Shown here: piece after piece, positions 1 to 8,900 of the stretch
Layout of the letters: each line of letters begins with the position of its first letter
Position numbering within the stretch: position 1 is the stretch's first letter
Source of the DNA: Micractinium sp. NFX-FRZ
Taxonomy: Eukaryota > Chlorophyta > Trebouxiophyceae > Chlorellales > Chlorellaceae
Direction of reading: 5' to 3'
Assembly: GCA_029339195.1 (NCBI GenBank)
Contig: JAPTJF010000722.1
Span: 1 to 18,202 of the forward strand
DNA length: 18,202 nt
The notes under the pieces: generated by a model
Seen by the model: only the letters and a program-made list of their open reading frames with translations
What the model was told of the DNA's origin: nothing
Database searches by the model: none
Made by a program: the position numbers and the translations under genes

Positions 1-948
1 GACCGGCTGCCCCGACCGTCTCGGGGCCTTTCCATTGATCCTTCGCACCCAAGTGTAACCTTTGGGACACGTTACAGCGAAAAATGAGAAAGTGCGGGGT
101 GCAACCCGCGGATACCGGTTCCACCCAGGTTCCAGGGGGGTACAGGTGCACTACCACGTCTGGTGCTGTTCTTTCATGATTATATTAGAGGGTTGCAGCC
201 GTGGGCATTTCGTTCCTTTTGCACCCTGCTTCAGGAGACCCTAACCAATTTGAGTCTAGGCGGGCACAAATGAGCACGGCGTGATGGGCCAGACTTCTCG
301 TGGGTCAGCGCCGCCCAGGGCGCGCGGGAGGCGCCAAGAGCGGCGCTGGCAGCTCGCCTTTCTGCTCCGCTTTTGGGCGCCCGCCGCGTCCGCAGCGGCC
401 GTTATAGCCAGTGTTGTATGTCCGCGGATGTCTCACCTCACTGCAGAGCGTGCTCGGGATGGCCGCCAGCCTGGCGCGGACGTCCGACAACTGCCTGCAC
501 CCCACTTTGCACCTCCGTTTGTAGGCTCCACATCCGGAACCGCTCTGTAGGAGCTCTGCCAGGGAACTTGTGATTATAAGCGCGCAATGGAGCAGACAGG
601 AAGACGCAGGTCGAAAAGACGCTCGCTGAAACTGATGCGGCGCCGGGGGTGTCCGTGGGCGAGGGGTTGCAGCGCAGGCAAATGCATCGCCTGCATCTTT
701 CCCTCTCTCAAACTAGGCACAATCAGCTGTATAAAACATCAAGATTGGCTGCCTGCTCAGGGTAATGGCACTCTGCAGGTAAGGCAGGACGAGCGAGCGG
801 CAGCTGCAGGGTGGCGGTGAGGTGGCGTGCGCTGTCTCAGGTGAGCTCCTGAGCCGGCCTGCCCAACCCCGTGCACTACCACGCTACCGGTGCGCCCCTA
901 CCGCCCTCTTTTGTCATCGCAAAGCCGGTCTCCAGCCCCCTCGCGAGC
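1..948. other. Upstream intergenic region of the heme oxygenase-like gene
   Basis: I see no convincing gene here. The short open frames on both strands have no recognisable motifs and no consistent splice structure. A TGTAA at 54-58 could be the polyadenylation signal of a plus-strand gene ending outside the window. A small hairpin (CCCCGA at 10-15 with TCGGGG at 21-26) lies next to it. The part just upstream of the gene holds a TATA box near 730 (separate entry) and the presumed 5' UTR. Confidence 0.5.
730..736 (+). promoter_or_regulatory. Candidate TATA box of the heme oxygenase-like gene
   Basis: TATAAAA lies in an otherwise GC-rich stretch, 213 bp upstream of the chosen start codon at 949. 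A transcription start about 25-30 bp downstream would give a 5' UTR of roughly 190 nt. An ATG at 765 followed by a good donor (CAG/GTAAGG at 778/779) could splice to an acceptor at 935 and enter the main frame in phase, adding five residues. That ATG would sit only a few bases from the transcription start, so I prefer 949. Confidence 0.45.
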
Positions 949-3900
949 ATGTCGGCAAGTCGGGCCTCCCCCGAGGCTCAGGACGGCGCTAGGTGAGCTG
1001 CTGGGGGCTCTAGGAGCGGCGCCTAATCCTACTGCGGAACATCGCAAGCCCTAGCCAGCGCCGCCCCGTCCCGCTGGGCCCCAACCCGCCTGCCTGCCGC
1101 CCACGCTAGCCTGTGCCCCTCTATGGCCTGCAGCCCGCCCGGCCTCACACAGCGCCTGATCTCCAACAGCCACAGGATCCATAAAAAGTCGAATGCACTG
1201 CTGCTGGCCAAGGTAGGGCTGAGGGCACCACTCGGTTGCTCCGCTCACGTGCAGTTCTGTGTACAAGCAATGCAGGGCACGGCTCGTGCCCTTGTGTGGG
1301 CCTGGGGCGCCTTGGGCCCGCCCCTAGTCGCATGCTGCATGTGGCCATCCACGCCCCATCCTCCCGCCGCCGCACATTGTGGCTAGCAATGCAGTCGTTT
1401 GTGATCCCGTTCTCCACACACCTCGCCCCTTGGAAGGTAGCTGGCAGCAGTGGTGGCACCCCCTGCTTCCCTCCCCCCTCCCATCTCCTTCCTCTGCCCG
1501 CCCCGCAGGTGGCCACTTTGCTCCCACTCACTCCCCTCCCCACAGTATGCACACTTTACCTCCACTTCTGCTCATACCATCGTACCATCTGACCCGCATG
1601 CAGGCAGCCACCCAGCCTACGGACCGCCCGCGCCCTCTCCCCACTGCTCTGCGCCTGCTCCCCACCTGCCACCCCTCATTTCTGCACCTGCCCTCCCCGT
1701 GCCACCCCTCCCCTCTGCGCCTGCCTTCCCCTCTCACCCCTCACCTCTGCAGACCCCAACCACCCACCCCCGACCCCTGCTGTGCTCTCCCCACAAACCA
1801 CCCACCTCCCCGCCCACCTCCTGCCATCTGCTTGGCATCCCCTGCAGGTGGCCACCCTGTTCACAGACCGCCAGCTGTATGGGCAGGCCATCGGCCAGTT
1901 CTATCCGATCTTTGTGGAGCTCGAGTCGGCACTGCAGGCGGCGATAAAGAGCGACGAACGTGAGAGCAGCAAACGGGTCGGGCACACCCTGGGGGGGCGG
2001 GTTGTGTGACACTGGATAAGGGTCGGCTCAGCAAGCAGCCGTGAAGGGGGCAGAGCGTGAAGGGCGGCCGGGGCTGAGGCAGTAAGACTGGTGTGCGTCT
2101 GGAGAGCCTGTGGCAGGTGGCACTGAGCAGGCGGTGGGCTTTGGTGGGGCCATGGTACCGCGGCGGGCTGCTGGGGCGGAGGGCAGCGGGCGAGTGGCAG
2201 CAGAGGGGGCATGGGCAGACATCACAGGCAGGCCAGCAGGCGCCAAGCCTACAGTGCAGTGCATAACCTGCCATGCCTGCCAAACATCCCGCCCTGCTCT
2301 CTACTACCGGCCCTTTTGGTCTTTCACCCACGCCCGCCTGCAGGGGCGGGGCAGCTTGAAACGCTGCTTGGAGCCGCTGCAGCCGTTCAAGCAGACCTTT
2401 CTCCCCATCTGGGTGCTGACCCCTGAACCCCCCTCTCCGCCGCCGCCTGCAGGTGTGGGCAGCCTGAAACGCTGCCTGGAGCCGCTGCAGCCGTTCAAGC
2501 AGACCTTTCTTCCCATCTGGGTGCTGACCCCTGAAACCCCCTTTCCGCCGCCGCGTGCAGGGGTGGGCAGCATGAAGGGCTGCCTGGAGCCGCTGTGGCG
2601 GGTGCCAGCGTATGAAGCGGACCTGTCTTTCTACCTTGGGGAAGAATGGGAGGCACGCATCCCCGGCAGCGCCGCGGTGCAGGCAAGTATGCAGTAGCCG
2701 GGCTTAAGGGGTGCACACACACCAGCGACCCCCGTTGCAGCATCCGTCGTGTGCCTGCCCTGCCTGCTGGGACCAGCCCTCAGAGCTGCCCTGCCTGCTG
2801 CAGAGCTGCCCCGCATGCTGTGGGCTGCCCCGCATGCTGTGGGGTGCCCCGCATGCTACGAGCTGCTCCGCCTGCTGCAGGCTGCCCTGCCCGCTGCCTG
2901 CTGTGAACTGCCGCGCGTTGCACTCATCGCTGCGCCCGCCTACTGTAAGCCACCACACAGGCCATGTCCTGAACGCTAGAGCACGCGGATGCTGCTGTGT
3001 GCCAAATGCTTACTAAGCAATGCACCCCCTCTGTCCAATGTCCCCTCCCCTCCACACCAACAAGCGCAGGCGTATGTAGAGCACCTGAAGCGGGTGGCTG
3101 CCGACCGCCCGCTGTTGCTGCTGGCGCACGCGTTCACGCAGCACATGGCGGGGCTGAGCGGGGGGCGCATCATCAAGCGAATGGCGCGCAAGTACATGCG
3201 CCTGCCGGAGGACAGGGGTGGGTGGGCGAGGGAGTGGTTGTGTGTGTGGTGTGTCAAGCGAGTGGCACGCTATGTCATGCGACTGCCGGAGACTCGGGTG
3301 GGTGGTCAAAGGCGCGCTTGTGTCTGTGTACTTGCGCGTGTGGACAGGTTTGGTGCATGCTTGTCGCTGCCCAATCACGCTCTGCTGTGTGCCCGCATGC
3401 ATGCCGCCGAGGACGCCTGAAGCCTCATGCTGTGATGTCGGTCTGGCATTGCATCCCGCTCGTGCCAGCGCCGCCAGTCTTGCCTCCCCTGGGGTGAGCA
3501 CAGCTCAGGAGCGCACTTCAATGAGCGGCCGACCTGCCTCGCCCACCCACCCACGCGTCCCTCTGAATGCCTCCCTTGGCATCTGCAGCATGTCCCCATG
3601 CAGGCTCCGCCTTTCCTGGGCTGCCCAGGAAGGTGTGGAGTCAACCGAGGCTCACCTTCATGCGCCGTCTCGCCTGCCAGCCCACCGTGCCCCACCAGCG
3701 GCCTCACTGCTTGATTGTGAACTGCACTGCAGGCACCGCCATTTTTGAGTTCCCCGGGGGAGTCGAGTTGAAGGATGCCTTCAAGGAGCGGCTCGATGCG
3801 GCGGGGGCAAAGATGAGCGAAGAGGAAGTGCAGGCAGTGAGCTGGGCGGGCGAGGGGGCGGGCCATGGTGCCGGTGACTTGTGTTTCTTAGCACAGCTCA

Positions 3901-4723
3901 GCGACAATGGAGGAGGTGCAGGCGGTGAGGAGGGGCGAGTGGGCGGGGCACGGCACCGGCGAGGTGCAGCGTTTGGCACACCGCGGCGGGAAGCGCAGGC
4001 GGTGAGTCGCTGCCAGCGGGAGGGTGTTTGTGTGGGCGTGTGGGGAGGAGGGGCTGCCTGGGGTGTGTCGGTGTGAGAAGGCGTCAGTTTGGGCATGCAG
4101 CTGCGGCTGCCGATGCCGTGCACTGGTGGGCAGCGGGTGGTGAGCCTCTCTGTATCTCCGCCCCCAGCATCCAGGGACAGCAGCTGAGTGTACGCTTTGC
4201 AGGGCAACACGCAGATGGGCCATGGTACCGCCGCGCCGCTCCAGGGCCAGCTAGGATGTGCCGGCGGCGAGCTGCTGCCTGTGGGAGGGTGGGCAGTTGC
4301 AAGCAAGCGGGAGTGGGCAGTGGGCTAAGCAACGGAGCGTTGCAGCCCTCTGGCGGGCGGCCCTGCCGCTGGCACGCAGGCATGGGCAAGGGCTGTGCTG
4401 CGCTGCGCTGCGCTGGGCCGTGAGGTGTTCCTGTCCACAGCTTACTGACAAGCTTGCAGCAGAGACCTCTGCTGACAAGCTGCCCTCTCCACACCCCTCA
4501 TCTCCCCCTTCTGCTCCTTTCTTGCCCTGCCCCGCAGATCCTGGACGAGCAGATTGTTGCATTCCAGCACAACATTGCAATCATGCAAGCCTTCCGAGTG
4601 GGCCTCCTGCCCCAGCTGCGCATGCCGCTGCGCCTGGTGCCGCCGCGCTACTGGGCGGCGGCTGCAGCGGTGCTGGCGGCTCTTCTGGCGGCGGTGGCGC
4701 TCGGCCGCGGCGGTGGCAGCTGA
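949..4723 (+). CDS. HMOX: Heme oxygenase-family protein, C-terminally membrane-anchored (7 exons)
   Basis: Exons: 949-992, 1134-1212, 1848-1959, 2561-2682, 3070-3217, 3733-3836, 4538-4723; 264 residues, against 288 for human HO-1. Heme oxygenases open heme to biliverdin, CO and iron. Seen: RIHKKSNALLLAK with proximal His31; YEADLSFYLGEEW (96-108); PAVQ-like VQAYVEHLKR (118-127); distal-helix segment HAFTQHMAGLSGGR (139-152); a MSEEEVQA...VAFQHNIAIMQAF helix (196-222); and an alanine/leucine-rich membrane span at about 241-258 followed by GRGGGS. There is no clear transit peptide, so an ER-type tail anchor is likely. Human HO-1 has Gly139-Asp140 in this distal helix; here the pair is Ala146-Gly147, so normal oxygenase activity is doubtful. 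Intron 4 is GC-AG. All exon phases match. The start has no upstream in-frame rival of quality. Family assignment is firm, catalytic activity is not. Confidence 0.92.
1498..1528 (+). repeat. Echo of the exon 3 acceptor edge inside intron 2
   Basis: GCAGGTGGCCAC at 1505-1516, followed by TTTGCTCC, resembles the true exon 3 start (GCAGGTGGCCAC then CCTGTTCA), about 340 bp downstream. In the same phase both begin VATL. The copy loses similarity after about 20 bases and then reads into unrelated pyrimidine-rich sequence, so it is a decoy acceptor rather than an exon. Confidence 0.4.
2344..2560 (+). repeat. Two tandem 108/109-bp degenerate copies of exon 4 within intron 3
   Basis: Units start at 2344 and 2453, each right after a CAG acceptor; the true exon 4 starts at 2561 after the same kind of acceptor. 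The two units are nearly identical to each other. They match exon 4 over its first 35 or so bases (GSLKRCLEPL versus GSMKGCLEPL). After a gap of about 10 bases, another stretch corresponds to ADLS..LG of exon 4, but in a shifted frame. Unit 1 has one extra G and reaches a stop if used. Unit 2 is exactly 36 codons and stays open into exon 4, so its acceptor at 2452 could give an in-frame 36-residue insertion. Confidence 0.8.
2785..2900 (+). repeat. Minisatellite of 19-20-bp units in intron 4
   Basis: About six consecutive units of the type GCTGCCCCGCATGCTGTGG start at 2785, 2805, 2824, 2843, 2862 and 2881. Two central units are identical; outer ones differ by a few bases. It lies within the GC-AG intron of the heme oxygenase-like gene. 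Confidence 0.8.
3252..3305 (+). repeat. Decayed copy of the 3' end of exon 5 inside intron 5
   Basis: This stretch translates as VKRVARYVMRLPETR and is followed by GGGTGGGTGG. The end of exon 5, about 83 bp upstream, reads IKRMARKYMRLPEDR and is followed by the real donor in the same GGGTGGGTGG context. The similarity is clear at protein and DNA level. The copy carries its own potential donor. Confidence 0.75.
3821..4008 (+). repeat. Three successive copies of the exon 6 donor edge
   Basis: The real boundary GAAGTGCAGGCA/GTGAGC (3825-3842) is echoed by GAGGTGCAGGCGGTGAGG (about 3913-3930) and GAAGCGCAGGCGGTGAGT (about 3990-4007) further into intron 6. The sequence after the first two copies (GGGCGGGCGAG or GGGGCGAG, then GGGCGGG and a C[A/C]TGG/CACGG...CCGG[T/C]GA stretch) is also similar. 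The two downstream copies are potential alternative donors. Confidence 0.55.
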
Positions 4724-4989
4724 GGCGGGCTGCTTCCTGCACGGGAAGTGGGCTTTGGCATGTGGCGCTTCTTGTGGAGGGTCGAGGCTGCTTTCACAAA
4801 TTGCAGCTGCTTGTATCCAATGCCGCTCTGCACAGCCATCCTCCCCTGCGACTTTGCTCCGTTCACGCGGCCTTCGTGTATCCCTCGCCAGCACAGAGTG
4901 CCATTATGGCAGACTTGTCTGTCAAACTGGGGTGCCCCTGTTCACATCTGTACACTTTTCTCCATGCTGTACCCGCTCCATGCGTCGCC

Positions 4990-5040
4990 CCCCTTGCACC
5001 CGCCTGCCCCTTGCACCCGCCTGCCCCTTGCACCCGCCTG
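4990..5040 (+). repeat. Three perfect 17-bp tandem units in the 3' UTR
   Basis: The unit CCCCTTGCACCCGCCTG is repeated three times without mismatch, followed by a diverged partial copy. Confidence 0.85.
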
Positions 5041-5239
5041 CCTCCTGCTATGCCTGCTGCACGGCGTCCTGTGTCTCCGTGTCTTGCGGGCCGGGCAGAC
5101 TGTATACGTATGGTTACAAACACGGCCAGTGGTTGATTGCTGTGGTAAGGCCACCCCGGGATTATACGAACCGCAGCTTCCCCCAGCACTTGCCAGTTGC
5201 GGCATGCCACTCTGGCCCAGGGGCAATCCTCCCCGCCCA

Positions 5240-5244
5240 TGTAA
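5240..5244 (+). terminator. Candidate polyadenylation signal of the heme oxygenase-like gene
   Basis: TGTAA is the usual polyadenylation signal in core chlorophytes. This is the first one downstream of the stop codon, 517 bp away, giving a 3' UTR length common in such algae. No transcript evidence is available. Confidence 0.4.
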
Positions 5245-5940
5245 TCAGCTGGGTGCCAACGCGTCTGCCGCACGGCTACCGGCCGGCCCTCAATCCGAGC
5301 TCCCTCCCCAGCACAGTCTGCCTGCTCCCCAAGCCACCCGCCTGTCTGCGCAGAGCCCGCGATTGATGTGTGTGCTGGCTAGTGAGCGCCAGTCCTGTGC
5401 ACACCTGCTATCTCTGGGCCTCTCCCCACCTGAGTGAGCATACCGCCTCTGTGACGGCACGGTACAGTGCCTGGCTCATTTCGTCATCTTGACACCACTC
5501 AATCCTTCGCTTCAGCTTCAGCTGCCTCTTGACAGGCCCCGCCCAGCACAGCACTTGCCCCTTCTCAGCCGGCCCCGGCCTTCGGTCCTCTGCACACTGC
5601 CCTCCCTTGTAGACTTTCTGTTAGTCTGAACAACTGTTCCCTCTGTTCATATTGCAAGAAATGTTTTTCCTCGTGTCGTGTGGTCACATATGTTTAATTT
5701 GGCTGCAAGCGCCTCCAAGCTGGCAAAGCGAGCGGTACCTGGCGGCGCCACGTCAGCAGGAGGACTCGTCAGGAAATGGCGCACGATAAACTCAGCACCC
5801 GATCTCGACGCAATTGCTTACTCCCAAGGATTGTGGCCGTGCGTGGCGCGCAACAACTGGCTTGCCTCACTTTTAACTCGCAGTACCGAAGACCGGAACG
5901 CTCACCCAAAACCCACGTTCGGAAGCTCTCCGAAACCAGG

Positions 5941-8900
5941 ATGGTTTCTAGGCGCCAAAGGGCCGGTGCGGCGCTGGCTGTGGCACTTATGCTCGCAGTC
6001 CCAAGCCATGGCCTCTTTGGGTGGGGCGACGGCGAGGTAGAGGCCGCAGTCACGCGGACGATCACATCTCACAGTAAGTTGCAACAGCCCGGCGCCGCCC
6101 GACAGCCAGCTGCCGGCTGTTTACGGGTGCCGCCACCGCTGCCGCCGCCTGCCCGCCTCCTGCCCCTTGGGTCCCCACACCGCCATGGTGAGCACTCTTC
6201 TAGCCACTCAGCCACCACCCTTGCCCGCACCTGCAGACACCATCACAGTGCGCACAGCCTACGCGATGCAGTTCCTTCAAAACTCCTCAGCGCTCCAGGC
6301 TGTGCCGTCAACCTCCCTGCCCATTGGCGGCGGCGAGGTACGCACATCGCTTCGCCGCCCCGTGCACCGTCCCATTGCTAGCGGCTGACTGCCCGGCGGG
6401 GTGCCCTGGGGCCTGCATGCCGCGCTGCTGCTGCACTCGTCCGTAGTGCGCTTACAAGCACATGCTTCCAGGCTGCCGCACTTGCTGCTCGGGTTGAGCT
6501 GCTGCCCCTTCAAGGAAGTTCAAGGGAGTTCCATCCCATTCATCCACTACGGGGGCCCGCTGAATCTTGCTTGTTTTTGCTTTACATCTTTTTACCCGCA
6601 ATGAATCTTGCGATAAAGATCAGGCAAATGCATGCAGGGATGCTCCCTCCTGGCCCCCCGCCTGCACTCCGCATCTGCGCTCCCAACCCCTCCGGGCCCA
6701 CCACGCCAAACACCCCCTTCCCCTCCCCTCACTGCCCCTCAGGTCACGCTGTACCATGCGCTGCCTGCTGAGGCTGTGCTGGTGTTCACAGACCCAACCA
6801 TGACAGGTAAGAAGTTGCTGCTGCCGCCTGCCTGCGCTCGTGGCTGCTGCTTGGCAAGGCGTGCTGGCCGCAGCATACCCCTCCACTTCACCCTGTCAAC
6901 CTCTGCATGCCCGCCACCTGCCCCCGTCCCTCCCCGCCCCCGGCCTCGCCACACCTCTGCAAGCGGCGTGCATTATCTACTGTGCGGTACATACATCTCC
7001 CCCCTGCTGCAGCGCTGCCAAGCAACCAACGAAAAGACGGTGCAATACTTGCAGCGCTGTGCCCGCACTCTTTTTGAGTTCCCCCGCTGCAGCTCGGCTC
7101 CCCCGCTGCCCTGCTCTCTTCCCAATCCCCACACAACATTGCCTCCTTCCCTGCCCTGCACTGCAGCTGGCGACTGGGCCACCAACGTGAGGGAGGTGCC
7201 TTTCCTGCAGCCTTTCGTGTACACCTCCCAGGCCCCCTCTGCCCTACTGGACGCTTGGGAGCCAATGAGCAGCGGGGCCAACACGACTGGCGAGCTGGCC
7301 GATGTGAGCGGGGGTAGGGGAAACAGGGGCTGGTGAGCTGGGCAGTGTGAGAGGGCGCATGGAGCAGCGGGCTGCGTGGGCGTTGAGATGTATTACTGCT
7401 CAAGCAGCGTCGGGCTTCGCCGCGATCAGTGCACCTGTGCCGCTCTTCATGAATATCACCCATTGTGTTCGCGCACCGCCTGCCTGCCATGCCATGCCAT
7501 GCCATGCAAGTGCCACTCGGCTGCCCTCCCCTCTTGCAGGCCCTCACCGCTCTGCCGGGCTCTGTCAGAGGGCTGCATGTGAGCGCAAGCACTTCTCATC
7601 CCCTCCCCCCCTCTACTCACACCCCTCCATGACCCTGCAGGCCGTGATGGAGCTTCTGGGGACCGAGGAGGTGCTGCGCGTGATCTGCGTGGGCGAGGGA
7701 CCAGCCGGAGGCCTGGCAGTCCTGTGCGGCCCCTGGGCCGCCCTCCAGGTGGGCTCTCTCTCTCTCTCTGTCACATGTCACACGCATGCGTGCACACACA
7801 CACACACGGTTGACGGTTGTGAGGGCCTCGGAACAGCAGCAAGCCACCGTCTGCTCTGCCGAGCGGCCTGCCCCTGAGGTCCCACGCTCATCACAGCCCA
7901 TCCCGCCACCGGGCCCCCTCCCCCGACTTGCCACGCTGCTGCGCCTCCCGCCTGCCACCCGGCCACCTGTCGAGGCAGTGCGGCCCTGGCAGGCTGCACT
8001 CAACAGCTGGGGCCACTATGCATTTTGGACATCCCCGTGCTCATAAGGAACTTGGTATTGCCTGCTTTGCCTGCTGTGCCCTGCTGTGCCCTGCTGTGCC
8101 CTGATGTGCCTGCTGTGCCCTGCTGTGCCCGCTGCAGTTCCCCAAGGCCAATGTGGATGTGGTGACCTTCAGCACACCCTGGGTGAGGGGCTGCCAGTGG
8201 GCGGCAGCTGCCGGGCATCAGCCGGTGCAACCGTTTTGCGCAGCATAGCAGTCGAGTGCCACGGCTGAGCCGAATAAGCGCAGGGCAAGTCGCCCCCATG
8301 CATGCCCCTGCGGCCGCCCTTTTCCTTGCGCTGCTCTCCACGCTCCTTCCCACCCCAGCCGTGCTGCCGCCCATCCCGCAGCCTGCCGTCAGTTGCATCT
8401 CTGGCATGCCACCCCGCAATTCACAGCACCTTGTTTTGAGCTGAGAGAGTGGTCCCGCCCCACCCCTTACTACCGCACCATGCCTGCCCCACCCTCCCTG
8501 TCCTCCATCCCGCAGTCCGGCTTCAACCCACAGTTTGCATGGAGCTTCGAGCAGCTGGTGGTCCTGCACTACATGTGGCCCTTTGCCGTGCCCACCACCA
8601 ACGCCACTGGTGCGCCCGTGCACCCGCCAACTGCCCCGTGCACACCCCACTCAGTGCCCATACCCGCATCAAGGCAGGGTGCCGTGCAACAGAAAGTGCC
8701 CTCTTTGCCAGGTGCTCGCCAGTGCCAGTCTGACAGGTCCAGCACTCGTTCACCCAACCGCATTCCTTCCTTGCTCTCTGGTCCCCCGCCCCCGGCATCA
8801 CCGCTCTGAACGGCTTGCAGGCGACGTGCTGGCAGCGGCCGAGGCGGTCAGCCCCCTCATCAGTCCCGACAACCTGGCAGGGGCGGTGCGCCTGCCCAAC

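Larger units (their letters stand above)
4724..5940. other. 3' UTR of the heme oxygenase-like gene and intergenic region upstream of the lipase gene
   Basis: No gene is supported here. The first half is the presumed 3' UTR, ending near a TGTAA at 5240-5244. The region 5620-5700 is less GC-rich than its surroundings (TTTCTGTTAG, ATATGTTTAATTT) and is the likeliest promoter area of the lipase gene, although no clear TATA box stands out. GGCGCCACGTCAGCAG at 5744-5759 recurs at 14716-14731 and contains an ACGTCA core of the kind bound by bZIP factors. Confidence 0.5.
6743..8609 (+). other. N-terminal lipase-like domain, predicted inactive (residues about 79-241)
   Basis: The order of features matches class 3 lipases. 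VLVFTDPTMTAGDWATNV (90-107) stands where the FRGT...DW.TN segment is expected. RVICVGEGPAGGLAVL (171-186) stands where the VTGHSLGGALA nucleophile elbow is expected. FPKANVDVVTFSTPW (195-209) fits the following strand and TFG.P segment. HYMWPFAVP (227-235) fits the D.VP.LP region. The elbow reads G-E-G-P-A, so the catalytic serine is Gly178, and no aspartate stands at the D.VP position. I infer a pseudo-enzyme domain that folds but does not hydrolyse. Confidence 0.65.

Noticed and set aside
4258..5366. Long plus-strand open frames around the last heme oxygenase exon
   Set aside because: They are in other frames than exon 7, proline/cysteine/alanine-rich from GC bias, and include the 17-bp minisatellite.
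5776..5940. Upstream in-frame ATG at 5776 as lipase start
   Set aside because: It would place 55 residues ahead of a clear signal peptide; the ATG at 5941 starts directly with the n-region and has a better context.
8850..8880. CTGATGAG on the minus strand, possible second hammerhead
   Set aside because: No GAAA box or pairing stem II follows, and the site lies in well-supported coding exon 9 of the lipase gene.
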